This document shows, piece after piece, positions 39,395 through 51,031 of a stretch of 64,000 bases of DNA. Origin of the DNA: Neomesorhizobium sp963726065 (GTDB taxonomy: Bacteria; Pseudomonadota; Alphaproteobacteria; Rhizobiales; Rhizobiaceae). Made by a program: the position numbers and the translations under genes. Position 1 is the first letter of the stretch; every line of letters begins with the position of its first letter. The stretch lies in contig CAVSAU010000012.1 of NCBI GenBank assembly GCA_963726065.1, positions 1 through 64,000 on the forward strand. The letters run 5' to 3'. The notes beneath the pieces were generated by a model. The model saw only the letters and a list, made by a program, of their open reading frames with translations, was not told the DNA's origin and searched no databases.

Positions 39395-40255
39395 TCAGGC
39401 TTGAGTTTTTTCCGCAACGTCAAAAAATGCCTGCCGTAGCGAAAGGGTCACCGAGCCGGGATGGCCGTTGGCGATCGGAGCGCCATCGATCGCCACGACC
39501 GGCATCGCGATTGTCGTTGCGGAACTGATGAAGGCCTCGCGCGCCGCCTTGGCTTCGGCGACGGAAAAGCCACGCTCCTCGATCTTAAGCCCCAGCTTGG
39601 CCGCCACCTCGAACAACGTTGTCCGGGTGATGCCGCGCAGGATGCCATGTTCAGCCGGCCGCGTGATCAGGAAGCCGTCCTTGGTGACGATCCAGGCGTT
39701 GGACGACCCGCCCTCCTTCACGTTGCCGTCTTCGTCGACGAACCAGGCTTCCTGGGCGCCGGCCTCCTTGGCCTGCTGCTTGGCCAGCACGTTGGGCAGC
39801 AAGCCGACGGACTTGATGTCGACGCGGTCCCAGCGATTCTCCGGCACCGTGATGACGTTGATGCCGCCTTCCGCGCGTTTGGCGCCAAGCGCCGGGTCGA
39901 CCTTCTTGGCGGTCACCACCAACGCCGGCTTGGTGTCGGCTGGAAACAGGAAGTCGCGCCCGGCGACGCCGCGCGTCACCTGCACATAGACCAGTCCGTT
40001 GACCACGCGGTTGCGGCTGACCACTTCGCGCAACACGATTTCCAGCGCTCTTCGGGCCATTGGCCAATCGATGCGCAGTTCCTTCAGCGAGCGGTCCAGG
40101 CGGTCGAGATGACGCTTCATGTCCACGATGTAGCCGCGCGCCACTTCGCAGACCTCGTAGACGCCATCGGCGAACTGATAGCCGCGATCCTCGATGTGGA
40201 CCGCAGCGTCGGCGTGAGCGACATAGCGGCCGTTGACATAAGCGATGCGCGGCAT
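39395..40255 (-). CDS. D-amino-acid aminotransferase (class IV)
   Basis: This 286-aa PLP enzyme exchanges amino groups between D-amino acids and 2-oxo acids, supplying D-Glu or D-Ala for cell wall. The sequence opens RIAYVNGRYVAHADAAVHIE then DRGYQFADGVYEV (fold-type IV N-terminal strand). VTAKKVDPALGAKRAEGGIN leads to DRVDIKSVGLLPNVLAKQQA with the PLP-binding Lys in IKSVGLLPNVL. AWFVDEDGNVKEGGSSNAWI and ITRTTLFEVA are further class IV blocks. It is intact and lies between hfq and a metallo-beta-lactamase-fold gene; a D-amino-acid aminotransferase next to hfq is common in the order. Confidence 0.9.
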   Translation of the reverse strand: MPRIAYVNGRYVAHADAAVHIEDRGYQFADGVYEVCEVARGYIVDMKRHLDRLDRSLKELRIDWPMARRALEIVLREVVSRNRVVNGLVYVQVTRGVAGRDFLFPADTKPALVVTAKKVDPALGAKRAEGGINVITVPENRWDRVDIKSVGLLPNVLAKQQAKEAGAQEAWFVDEDGNVKEGGSSNAWIVTKDGFLITRPAEHGILRGITRTTLFEVAAKLGLKIEERGFSVAEAKAAREAFISSATTIAMPVVAIDGAPIANGHPGSVTLSLRQAFFDVAEKTQA

Positions 40256-40325
40256 TGTTTCGTAAACCCCGGATTTTTCTTCACGCCCGGCTGATGGGCT
40301 TGGATGGTGACGGTGACAGATTCGG

Positions 40326-41090
40326 TTAAGCGCGAGGCGTGGAAAATTCCATGACCGCGCCGTCGGCGGGTATCAGGAGCCGCTCGGCCGCCACCCCCTT
40401 GGCGTCGGCAAACGCGCGCAACGCGGCGCGGTCGACAGAGGCGTGATCGAGCGCTTCCATGTGCACGGCCACGACCGTCGCATGTTCAGGCGCCACCTCG
40501 CACGTGGCCACGGTCTGCGCGCCGTCCATGACGATCAGCGTATTGTCCCAGAGCGCCCCGCAGGAATGCGTGAAGACCACATCGGGCTGCGTCTGGCGGA
40601 CCGTCTGCTCGACCGGCGGATAAAACACCGTGTCGCCGGTCCAGTAGACCGACGGCTCGCCCTGCGCCTCAAGGCTGAAGCCCATCACCTTGCCCATCTT
40701 TTCCAGCACCGCACCGGTGCCGTGATTACCCTCGCGGCGGGTGATTTTGGTGCCCCGCCACGTCAGTTCACTTTCGAGCGGCGTCACGTCGAGGAATCCA
40801 GCCTTGCGGATCGTTTCCTCATCGCCCGGCTGGCAGATCAGCGGCAGGTCTTTCGCGAGGCGTTCCTTTGCAACCGCATCGAAGTGGTCGCTATGCAGGT
40901 GCGAGACGATCACCAGTTCGACGCCGTCGACGATTTCACCGACCGTAACCGGCAGTTCGGTCATCGGATTGGGCGACCGGCCGGTGAAGGACGGCAGGCT
41001 GTGGCGGGCCGCAAAATACGGATCGACGAGGATCGTGGCGCCGCCATAGTTGATTTTCAACGTTGCATTGCGAATAAGCTGGACGCGCAT
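40326..41090 (-). CDS. Metal-dependent hydrolase, metallo-beta-lactamase fold
   Basis: This 254-aa protein opens RVQLIRNATLKINYGGATIL then VDPYFAARHSLPSFTGRSPN, as in the UlaG/UPF0173-like branch. The metal motif is VIVSHLHSDHFDAVAKERLA (HxHxDH). WRGTKITRREGNHGTGAVLE and VYWTGDTVFYPPVEQTVRQT supply further metal ligands (GNHG, GDT). EHATVVAVHMEALDHASVDR ends the fold. Substrate unknown. It occupies the place where many relatives carry trkA between ntrX and the hfq cluster. Confidence 0.83.
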   Translation of the reverse strand: MRVQLIRNATLKINYGGATILVDPYFAARHSLPSFTGRSPNPMTELPVTVGEIVDGVELVIVSHLHSDHFDAVAKERLAKDLPLICQPGDEETIRKAGFLDVTPLESELTWRGTKITRREGNHGTGAVLEKMGKVMGFSLEAQGEPSVYWTGDTVFYPPVEQTVRQTQPDVVFTHSCGALWDNTLIVMDGAQTVATCEVAPEHATVVAVHMEALDHASVDRAALRAFADAKGVAAERLLIPADGAVMEFSTPRA

Positions 41091-41159
41091 TTTATCTTTT
41101 TCTGCAATCGGTTAGTGACGCAGTTTGCGAAAGTGCTGCAACAAAGGCTGTGCCCGCGA

Positions 41160-42522
41160 TCAGACGCCGAGCGACTTCAGTTTCCTGTGCAACGCCGATC
41201 GTTCCATACCAATGAATTCGGCGGTGCGCGAGATATTGCCGCCGAAACGGTTGATCTGGGCCAACAGATATTCCTTTTCGAACATTTCCCGCGCCTCGCG
41301 CAGCGGCAGCGCCATTATGTGCTGGTCCGACTGGTTGGGTGCGCGCGGCATGACATCGCCGATCTCGGAAGGCAGAAGGTCGGCGCTGATCGGCGCCTCG
41401 ACATCGTCGCCGCGCACCAGGATCATCAGCCGCTCGATGTTGTTGCGCAGCTGCCGCACATTGCCCGGCCAGTTGTGCGCCTGCAGCACCGCCAGAGCGT
41501 CGTCGCCGATGCGCCTTGGCTTGATGCCGACTTGGCGCGCCACCTGGCGCATGAAATGGTCGACCAGGAAGGGGATGTCCTCTCGCCGCTCGGCAAGCCC
41601 CGGCACCATCACCGGCACCACTGCCAGGCGATGATACAGGTCTTCGCGGAAACGGCCTTCGGCGATCATCGCCTCCAGATTCTGAGCCGTCGACGAGATG
41701 ATGCGCACGTCGACCTTGACCCGCTTGGTTCCGCCTACCCGCTCGAATTGCTGGTCAACCAGCACGCGCAGGATTTTCGACTGCGTCTCGCGCGGCATGT
41801 CGGCCACTTCGTCGAGATAGAGGATGCCGCGATGCGCTTCCTCCAGCGCGCCGACCTTGCGTTCGCCGCCGTTCGATTCGGTGCCGAACAGCTCGATCTC
41901 CATGCGTTCGGGCGTGATCGTGGCGGAGTTCACCGACACGAACGGGCCTGCCCTTGCGCGACGAATGGGCGTGGATGGCGCGTGCGGCGAGTTCCTTGCC
42001 CGATCCCGACGGGCCGATGATCATGACGCGGCTGTTGGTCGGGGCGACACGCTCAATCGTCTGGCGCAACTGGTTCATCGCCGTCGACATGCCGATCAGG
42101 TCAAAACTCTCACCGCTACGCAGCTTGAGGTCGGAGACCTCGCGCTTCAGTTTCGAGGTTTCCAGCGCCCGTTCGGCGATCAGGATCAGCCGGTCCGCCT
42201 TGAACGGCTTCTCGATGAAATCGTAGGCGCCGCGGCGGATCGCCGAAACCGCCGTCTCGATCGTGCCGTGGCCCGAAATCATGACGACCGGAAGCCCGGG
42301 ATGCATGACCTTGATCTGGTCGAGCAGCGCCAGGCCGTCGAGCCGCGACCCCTGCAGCCAGATGTCGAGGAACACCAGCCTCGGCACCCGGTCCGCGATC
42401 GCCGCCAATGCGCTGTCGCTGTCGAATGCGGTGCGTGTTTCGTGGCCCTCGTCGCTCAGTATGCCTGCGACCAGTTCGCGGATGTCTTCTTCGTCGTCAA
42501 CGATGAGAATGTCAGAAGCCAT
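41160..42522 (-). CDS. ntrX: Nitrogen assimilation response regulator NtrX
   Basis: This is the response regulator partner of NtrY, with roles in nitrogen metabolism, redox response and envelope control in alphaproteobacteria. The receiver reads SDILIVDDEEDIRELVAGIL (acidic pocket), LVFLDIWLQGSRLDGLALLD (phospho-acceptor Asp) and VMISGHGTIETAVSAIRRGA. The AAA sigma-54-like domain has MIIGPSGSGKELAARAIHAH and ILYLDEVADMPRETQSKILR. The GAFTGA loop that contacts sigma-54 is absent, as is normal in NtrX. The Fis-type HTH is FGGNISRTAEFIGMERSALH. One inserted base near 41948 breaks the frame; the restored length is 453 aa. It overlaps ntrY by 11 bp. Confidence 0.94.
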
Positions 42523-44791
42523 TACCGACCTTTTCAGTTTCTTTTCCAGTTGACGGCGGCGGCTCAGTGCTTGCCTGGGCCGTTGCCGCCGGGAGTATGA
42601 TCGATATCATCGCCCCTCGCCCACCATGGAAATCCGCGGGAGCGTCGTGCAGTTCCAATCTGCCGCCGTGGTCTTCGACGATCTTCTTGACGATAGCGAG
42701 GCCAAGTCCCGTGCCCTTCTCGCGCGTCGTCATGTAGGGCTCGAGCAGCCGCTGCCGGTTTTCGCGTGGCAATCCCTTGCCACTGTCGATAACGTCGACG
42801 CGTATCATGCTGCCTTCGCGGCCGGCGCGCACACGGATGACGCCCGGCTGGGCATCGTCGCGCTCGGTGCCTTCGATAGCCTCGGCGGCGTTCTTGATGA
42901 TATTGCCGAAGGCCTGCGCCATCAGCCGGCTGTCGAACGTTCCCATCAGCGGCTCGCTGCCGAAGGCTCGCTCGAAACTGATGTCGGAGCGGCTGACCTC
43001 CACCAGGAACGATGCTTCGCGCAACGGTTCGCGCAGGTCGAGTGTTTTCATGTCGGGTTTGGGCATGCGCGCGAAAGCGGAAAACTCGTCGACCATGCGA
43101 CCGATGTCCTCGACCTGGCGAATGATCGTGTCGGTGCACTGGTCGAAGACTTCGCGGTCTTCGGTGATTACCTTGCCGTAGCGGCGGCGGATGCGTTCGG
43201 CCGAAAGCTGGATCGGCGTCAGCGGGTTCTTGATCTCGTGGGCGATGCGGCGCGCTACGTCGGCCCACGCGGAGGTGCGCTGCGCCTGTACGAGGTCGGT
43301 GATGTCGTCGATGGTGACCACATAGGACTGGTCGTCCGTCTCGGTTTCTTCCTCGACCGTCACCAGTACGTTGAAGGTGCGCTCGGCGCCTGCCCGGTAG
43401 AAGGTTACCTGTTCGCGATAGACCGGGCGCCCAGACTTGCGGCCGATCTCCAGCACGCGGCCAACGTGCGGCAGGATGATCGACAGGTTCTGGCCGACTG
43501 CCTTTTCAGAAATCGCCAGCATCGTCTGCGCCGATCGGTTCACGATGGTGATGTTGCCGTGGGAATCGACGCCGATCACGCCGGCGGTGACGCCCGCCAG
43601 CACCGCTTCCGAAAATCGCCGGCGATCGTCGATCAGGTCCTTGGCGTTGAGCAGTTCGTTGCGTTGCGATTTCAGCTCCAAGATCATCTTGTTGAACGTA
43701 TCGGCGAGCGAGCCGACATCTCCGTCGGAAATCCTGACCGGAACCGACACATCGAGATTTCCGGTGGAAACTTCGTCGGCAGCGCCGATCAGCTGGCGGA
43801 TCGGCCTCACCAGCCGGTCGGCGACCGCAATGCCCGTCCAGATCGCGGCCAGCACCACGATCAGCGTCAGGCCGAGATAGAGCAGCGCGAAGGCGAGCTG
43901 CGTCGTCGGTCGCGAAGCCTCGAGCCCGCGGTATTCGGCCGCATTGGAGCGCACGATCTGGCGCGCCTTGATCACTTCCGGGTCGACCAGGCGGATGGTG
44001 TAGAGATAGGCATCGGGAATATCGCGCAGCTTGACGATGGCGCCGACGATGTTGCGGCTGCGCGGTTCGATCAGCACCGGCTGCGCTTCCGTCGCCGACT
44101 GGATCCACTCGTCGGGGATTTCCGGGATCGGGAAATCAACCTTTGTGTCGGCTGCCGCGACCATCGAACCGTCGGCGCGCACGAGGGCGGCATGCGCCAG
44201 GCCGCGGCCGATGGCCTGCCTGGTCATCAGCTCGCGAAATCCCGTCCGGTCCAGATTGTAGAGCGCCTGCGCCTGGTCCAGCGTGAACGCCATCGAAAGC
44301 GTCGTGTTCTGCAGGGTGCGGCCGTTCTCCTGCACATAGGCATCGGCGATCGACAGGGACTGGCTGATGATTGTCTTGGTCCGGATCTCGAACCAGCGGT
44401 CAAGGCCGATGTCGAGAGTGATCGAGGCGACGACGGCAACCAGGATGGCGGGGATCGCCGCGACCAGCGAGAACATGGCGACGATGCGCACATGCAGCCG
44501 CGAGGCCGCCTTGCCGCGCCGCCTCGCCATCAAGATGCGATGCGCCTCGCGGGCAATTAGCGTGATCAGCAGGAGCACGAACACCGCGTTGATGGCGATG
44601 ACCGCCAGCGTCGTCTGCTCCGTGGGCGCGATGTAGGGCTCGAGACCGCCGAGCAGGATGACGAACGAGATCGCAGCCGTCAGCATGGCGCCGACCACGG
44701 CGATGACGCCGGGCAATGCCAGGAGACGGCGCGTTTCGGAAGTCGATTTCGGAAACAGCGGCCGCGCCGCTGCCTGGATGTCAGTCGTCAT
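42512..44791 (-). CDS. ntrY: Membrane sensor kinase NtrY
   Basis: This 759-aa histidine kinase phosphorylates NtrX. The N-terminal third has three to four membrane helices (IAVVGAMLTAAISFVILLGG; TLAVIAINAVFVLLLITLIA; MFSLVAAIPAILVAVVASIT; FALLYLGLTLIVVLAAIW) around a periplasmic sensor loop. HAMP (LVRPIRQLIGAADEVSTGNL), PAS (VLAGVTAGVIGVDSHGNITI), HisKA (RRIAHEIKNPLTPIQLSAER, phospho-acceptor His) and HATPase_c (NIIKNAAEAIEGTERDDAQP; GTGLGLAIVKKIVEDHGGRL) follow. ATG 44791 is preferred over the in-frame ATG at 44824, which adds residues of no clear homology. This long frame carries no break. Confidence 0.94.
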   Translation of the reverse strand: MTTDIQAAARPLFPKSTSETRRLLALPGVIAVVGAMLTAAISFVILLGGLEPYIAPTEQTTLAVIAINAVFVLLLITLIAREAHRILMARRRGKAASRLHVRIVAMFSLVAAIPAILVAVVASITLDIGLDRWFEIRTKTIISQSLSIADAYVQENGRTLQNTTLSMAFTLDQAQALYNLDRTGFRELMTRQAIGRGLAHAALVRADGSMVAAADTKVDFPIPEIPDEWIQSATEAQPVLIEPRSRNIVGAIVKLRDIPDAYLYTIRLVDPEVIKARQIVRSNAAEYRGLEASRPTTQLAFALLYLGLTLIVVLAAIWTGIAVADRLVRPIRQLIGAADEVSTGNLDVSVPVRISDGDVGSLADTFNKMILELKSQRNELLNAKDLIDDRRRFSEAVLAGVTAGVIGVDSHGNITIVNRSAQTMLAISEKAVGQNLSIILPHVGRVLEIGRKSGRPVYREQVTFYRAGAERTFNVLVTVEEETETDDQSYVVTIDDITDLVQAQRTSAWADVARRIAHEIKNPLTPIQLSAERIRRRYGKVITEDREVFDQCTDTIIRQVEDIGRMVDEFSAFARMPKPDMKTLDLREPLREASFLVEVSRSDISFERAFGSEPLMGTFDSRLMAQAFGNIIKNAAEAIEGTERDDAQPGVIRVRAGREGSMIRVDVIDSGKGLPRENRQRLLEPYMTTREKGTGLGLAIVKKIVEDHGGRLELHDAPADFHGGRGAMISIILPAATAQASTEPPPSTGKETEKVGNGF

Positions 44792-45049
44792 TCTTGCTTC
44801 TGAAAGCCAGTGATTCCGTTGCATCTATGCAACGCATTGTGGCGATTATGCAACAAAACTGTGCTGGCGGAACAATTTTGACATTCTCATACACCGGACT
44901 TCGTGGGGCATCGTGCGATGCAAAATCAAGAGATCAATTAGAATCATACAGTTGCCAGCGTTACTTCGATCCCGACATTGGCCTGAGCGGCGCGCCTTGG
45001 CAGGGATACCAATGCTGGGACCGGCCACCGGAGAGAAGTTCTAGCGCGA

Positions 45050-46511
<1,462 letters not shown>

Positions 46512-46531
46512 CGGCCGGTCCTTCATCGCTG

Positions 46532-47654
46532 TCACCGGCGACGCGGCCGTCTCTTTCCAGGCCGGCATCAGGATGCGGAACAGTGGTGCCGCGCGGCGTC
46601 GAATCGCATTCGATGATGCCGCCATGCTCGCCGACGATCTTGGCGACCAGCGCCAGCCCGAGCCCCGAGCCGTTCGGCTTGGTGGTGATGAAAGGATCGA
46701 ACAGGATCGGCAGGATATCCTCCGACACGCCCGGTCCGTTGTCGCGCACGCGAAAATTCGAGCGGCAGCGACACGCGGTCCTGCGTGCCCGGCGACCGAA
46801 ACGCGAATGCCCGGCCGAAACGCCGTCGACAGCGTGATCTCGCCGTGCGGGTCGCTGCCGATCGCCTCGGCCGCATTCTTGACCAGGTTCAGGAACACCT
46901 GGATCAGCTGGTCGCGGTTGGCATAGACCGGCGGCAGTGACGGATCGTAGTCCTCGATAATCTTGATGCCGCTGGCAAAACCGTTCCTGGCGATCGCCTT
47001 CACATGATCGAGCACGACATGGATGTTGACCGGGATAGCGGTCGATCGGCCGCTCGTCGGAAAACACCTCCATGCGGTCGACCAGCGAGACGATGCGGTC
47101 GGTTTCGTCGGTGATCAGGCGGGTCAGCGCGCGGTCCTCGTCGCGAGCACCGCGGTTTCCAGAAGCTGGGCGGCGCCGCGAATGCCCGACAGCGGGTTCT
47201 TGATCTCGTGCGCCAGCATGGCGGCCAGGCCGGTCACCGAGCGCGCCGCGCCGCGATGCGTCATCTGGCGGTCGATCTTGTCGGCCATCGAACGTTCCTG
47301 GAACATCACCACGACCGAGCCCGGCAGTTCCGGCACCGGCGCGACATAGAGGTCGACGATCTTCTCGACGCCGAGCCGCGGCGACGAAATGTCGACGCGG
47401 TATTCGTTGACCGGCGCGCGGCGCTCGCGCACCTGCTCGACCAGCGTCAGCAATGGGCTGCCGAACGGCACGAACTGCTCAGGTGTATGACGGCCAGCAT
47501 GGTCGCGCTGGCGCGGAAGAAATCTTCCGCGTCGGCGTTGGCGAAGGTGATGAAACCTGTCGGCGCCGATCATGATGACCGGATGGCGGATCGTGTTGAG
47601 CACGATCTGCGCGGCGTCGGCCGGCGCCGGCGTTGCTGCCTGCGTCACATTCAT
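46532..47654 (-). CDS. ntrB: Nitrogen regulation sensor kinase NtrB
   Basis: This soluble histidine kinase/phosphatase is controlled by PII and acts on NtrC. ATG 47654 overlaps the dusB stop as ATGA, a sign of coupled translation. The PAS part reads QIVLNTIRHPVIMIGAD then FVPFGSPLLTLVEQVRERRA. The phospho-acceptor region is LAAMLAHEIKNPLSGIRGAA. The ATPase part has QVFLNLVKNAAEAIGSDPHG, FDPFITTKPNGSGLGLALVA and KIVGEHGGIIECDS. At least six frame breaks occur, all compatible with single-base insertions. The exact stop is uncertain: one frame ends at 46532, another runs on into ntrC. Confidence 0.88.
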
Positions 47655-48690
47655 GCGACGTCCTTCAGTAGCTGCAGGTTGCCGGCTTGCGCGACGAACG
47701 CTTCGCGCAACTCGGCGATCACGCTTTGCGGCTGGACGACCTGTCATGATCGCCCTGCGCTGCTCCGCCGAAACGGACGGCGGCGTGGCGGTCGAGATAC
47801 CAGCCGAGATGCTTGCGGGCCTGCCGCAGGCCGCTTTCGACGCCGTAGAGCGATAGCATGTCCTCGTAGTGGGCGACCACATAGTCCGCCAGTTCTTCAG
47901 CGCCTGCGGAATGCCCTGCGCTGCCGCCGCACCCGCGCGCCTCGGCGATCTCGGCAGCCGTCCACGGCGCGCCGTAATTGCGCGCGGCCGACCATCACCG
48001 CGTCGGCGCCGGACTGTTCGAGCATCAGCGCGGCATCGGCCGCCGAGGTCGACGTCGCCATTGGCGACGACGGGAATGGACACCGCCTGCTTGACCCGCG
48101 CGATCGCCCGCCAGTCGGCCTTGCCCTGGTAGAACTGGCAGCGCGTGCGGCCATGCACGGTGACCATCTGCACGCCGGCCTGTTCGGCGCGGCGCGCCAG
48201 AAGCGGCGCATTGAGCGCGCCCTCGTCCCAGCCGAGCCGCATCTTCACCGTCACCGGCACATCGACCGCGCCGATCACCGCCTCGATCAGCGACAGCGCG
48301 TGGTCGAGGTCGCGCATCAGCGCCGAGCCGGCATAGCCGCCGGTCACCTTCTTGGCGGGGCAGCCCATGTTGATGTCGATGATGTCGGCGCCCTCGCCCG
48401 CCGCGATGCGCGCGGCTTCGGCCATGTGACCGCGCCTCGCGCCCGGCAAGCTGCACCATGTGGACGGGCAATGCCGGGCCGGCGGATGCGCCGTTCCGAT
48501 GCCTGCCGGCCCTTGGCGAGTTCGCCGCTCGCCACCATTTCGGAGACGACCAGGCCGGCGCCATGCGCGTAGGCGCGCATGCCGGAACGGCTCGTCGGTG
48601 ATGCCCGACATCGGCGCCAGAAAGACGCGGTTGCGGATTTCGACCGCGCCGACGGCAAGCGGCTGGCCGAGTTGGCGAAAGAGAAGTCAT
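47651..48690 (-). CDS. dusB: tRNA-dihydrouridine synthase (DusB/NifR3)
   Basis: This FMN enzyme reduces uridine to dihydrouridine in tRNA D-loops; the gene upstream of ntrBC is classically called nifR3. After removing one base near the start, ATG 48690 gives TSLSPLGQPLAVGAVEIRNR then VFLAPMSGITDEPFR. Next come YAHGAGLVVSEMVASGELAK, DIINMGCPAKKVTGGYAGSA-type sequence (catalytic Cys), VTVKMRLGWDEGALNAPLLA and TVHGRTRCQFYQGKADWRAI. The end is LREAFVAQAGNLQLLKDVA. Several single-base insertions interrupt the frame. It forms an operon with ntrB, with a 4-bp ATGA overlap. Confidence 0.9.
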
Positions 48691-48829
48691 GCACAAAAAC
48701 CGGGCACTTTGGTCCACTGCTCATTGCCTAGACAGTTTTGCACGTTTGTGCAACTGCGAAGACACTCAAACTTTCGTCAAACTGGCTTTGCGCTGGCCTT
48801 TGCGGCAGCCCGCCGCTATGCGTCTCGAC

Positions 48830-50064
48830 ATGGGTGAAAAGACGACAGAATCCGGGCTTCGCGATGGCAAGGTCGCGGTCGTCATCGTCGCGGCGGGCCG
48901 TGGCGAGCGGGCCGGCCAATCCGCGGACGGTCCGAAGCAATACCGCCGGATCGGCGGCCGAGCCGTCATCGCAGCGTACCATCGAGGCTTTTGCCAGCCA
49001 TCCCGCGATCGGCAGCATCGTCGTGGCGATCCATCCCGACGATGGCGAGCTTCTTTCGCGCAAGCGGACAGTACAGCCGACGCGTTCATCGTCGTGCCGG
49101 GCGGGCGCGACGCGTCAGGAATCGACCCGGCTGGCGCTCAGCGCGCTCGCCGCCGAGAATCCCGGCATCGTTCTGATCCATGACGCGGTACGGCCCTTCG
49201 TCGACGCCGCGTTGATCGACAGGGTCGTCGCGTCGGTCGGCGAGGGTCACGGCGCCCTGCCCGCCCTGCCGGTGTCCGACACGCTGAAGCGGGCTGCGGC
49301 CGACGCCACCGATCCTCGAAACGGTTCCCCGCGCTGACCTCCATGCCGCGCAGACGCCGCAGGGTTTTCCGTTTGGCCCGATCCTTTCCGCGCACGATGC
49401 ACGCCCACGCTGCCGGGCGCGACGATTTCACCGACGACGCGGCGATCGCCGAATGGGCCGGCCTTCCGGTGAAGGTCGTTCTCGGCTCTCCCGACAATGT
49501 CAAACTGACCTGGGCAAGGGATATCGCGATGGCCAACGAGCGGCTTTCCGGCGGGCTGGCGGCATTTCCTGATGTCCGCACCGGTAACGGCTACGACGTG
49601 CATTCCTTCGAGCCTGGCGACCGGGTGACGCTTTGCGGCGTCGCCATTCCGCACACGAAGAAGCTCAACGGCCATTCCGATGCCGATGTCGGCCTGCATG
49701 CGCTGACCGACGCGCTTCTGGCCACCTGCGGCGCCGGCGACATCGGCACGCATTTTCCGCCTTCCGATCCGCAGTGGAAGGGTGTCGCGTCGCATATCTT
49801 CGTGGAACACGCAGCCTCCATCGTGCGTTCGAGCAGGCGGCCGCATCGCCAATGCCGATATCACGCTGATCTGCGAGGCGCCGCGCGTCGGCCCACATCG
49901 CGAAGCCATGACGGCAGGCCCTGTCGAACATGCTGGGAATTGCCAGGGAGCGTATCTCGGTCAAGGCGACCACCAACGAAAAGCTCGGTTTTGTCGGCCG
50001 AGAGGAAGGCATCGCGGCGATCGCAACGGCCAGCGTCGTCTATCCCGGCGAGGTGCCGGAATGA
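48830..50064 (+). CDS. ispDF: Bifunctional IspD/IspF isoprenoid enzyme
   Basis: It catalyses two steps of the MEP pathway: cytidylyl transfer to methylerythritol phosphate, and cyclisation to the 2,4-cyclodiphosphate. IspD is seen as VAVVIVAAGRGERAGQ, VLIHDAVRPFVDAALIDRVV, and ADLHAAQTPQGF. IspF is seen as TGNGYDVHSFEPGDRVTLCG, KKLNGHSDADVGLHALTDAL (zinc site DxH) and ISVKATTNEKLGFVGREEGI. The fused form is typical of alphaproteobacteria. About five single-base insertions break the frame; the restored length is near 409 aa. ATG 48830 is the likely start; 48818 is an alternative. The stop overlaps the cinA-like start as ATGA. Confidence 0.93.
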
Positions 50065-50552
50065 GCGAGCTTGGAGAACTTGCCGACCGCTTCCTCAAGG
50101 CCTGCGCTGGCCGCAAGATCCTTTCTGCCACCGCCGAATCCTGCACCGGCGGCATGATTATCTCGGTCCTGACCGACATTCCCGGGTCTTCGTCGATGGT
50201 CGATCGCGGTTTCGTCACCTATTCCAACGACGCCAAGATAGAGATGCTCGGCGTCTCGCCGGTAACCCTCGACGCCCATGGCGCGGTGTCGCGCGAAACC
50301 GCAATCGAAATGGCCGCCGGCGCGCTCGCCCGTTCGCATGCTGGCATCGCGCTCGCCGTCACCGGCATTGCAGGGCCGGATGGCGGTTCGGCGGAAAAGC
50401 CGGTCGGTCTCGTCTGGTTCGGCCTTGCCGTGACGGGACAGCAGCCGATCGCTGAGCGGCATCAGTTCGAAAACAAGGGCCGCGACTTCATCCGCCGCGA
50501 AACGGTAAGGACCGCCCTGGAGATGGGGCTTCAAGCGCTCGCCAGGAACTAG
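50061..50552 (+). CDS. CinA family nicotinamide-nucleotide amidase (PncC)
   Basis: This 163-aa protein equals the C-terminal domain of CinA, which deamidates nicotinamide mononucleotide to recycle NAD. Signatures are ILSATAESCTGGMIISVLTD (ESCTGG, nucleophile Ser region), GSSSMVDRGFVTYSNDAKIE and LAVTGIAGPDGGSAEKPVGL then VWFGLA. It is the short, single-domain version and is unbroken. Its start overlaps the ispDF stop by 4 bp, so translation is coupled. Confidence 0.92.
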   Translation: MSELGELADRFLKACAGRKILSATAESCTGGMIISVLTDIPGSSSMVDRGFVTYSNDAKIEMLGVSPVTLDAHGAVSRETAIEMAAGALARSHAGIALAVTGIAGPDGGSAEKPVGLVWFGLAVTGQQPIAERHQFENKGRDFIRRETVRTALEMGLQALARN

Positions 50553-50596
50553 CCTCGCCCCCTGTGGACCACCATCCAACCAGTCGGAAATCTGCG

Positions 50597-51014
50597 ATGA
50601 CCACGTCCGGTGCGGACAAAAAGACCGGCTCCAAACGCTACACCGGCGGCTGTCTGTGCGGTTCGATCCGCTTCGAGGCTCAGGCTCCCGCAGCCAAGCC
50701 GCACACATGTTCGTGCAAGATGTGCCAGCGCCACAGCGGCGCGCTGACGCTCGCCTGGGTCGAATTCCCGCGCCAGGCGGTGTCCTGGCCCGGTCCCGGC
50801 GAAGCGCCCTTCGGTCTACCGCTCCTCCGATTATTCCAGCCGGGCGTTCTGCCCGGCCTGCGGCGGCGGCATCGGCGCCATCGACGATGCGCCCGTGGTC
50901 GCGCTGCTGCTTGGCAGCTTCGACAAGCCGAGCGCCGTGGAACTGATGCCGACGTCGCACAGCTACCGGACCGGCCGGCCGAAATGGTGGCATGTCGAGA
51001 TCAGGAAAAGCTGA
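50597..51014 (+). CDS. GFA family protein (Gfa/CENP-V zinc-binding)
   Basis: The 138-aa restored product has the GFA zinc sites: YTGGCLCGSIRFEAQ (CxC), HTCSCKMCQRHSGALTLAWV (CxxCxxxxG), and, after one inserted base near 50815, YRSSDYSSRAFCPACGGGIG (CxxC). PTSHSYRTGRPKWWHVEIRK ends it. The founding member, Gfa, speeds formaldehyde-glutathione adduct formation, but most homologues are uncharacterised. Start ATG 50597; an upstream frame to 50564 is unlikely. It is convergent with the coq10-like gene 17 bp away. Confidence 0.85.
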
Positions 51015-51031
51015 CCCCAGCCGCTTTAAGG

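Noticed and set aside
42626..44560. 644-codon plus-strand frame opposite ntrY
   Set aside because: Mirror of NtrY, which has complete kinase domains; the plus frame is an Arg/Asp/Val-rich shadow.
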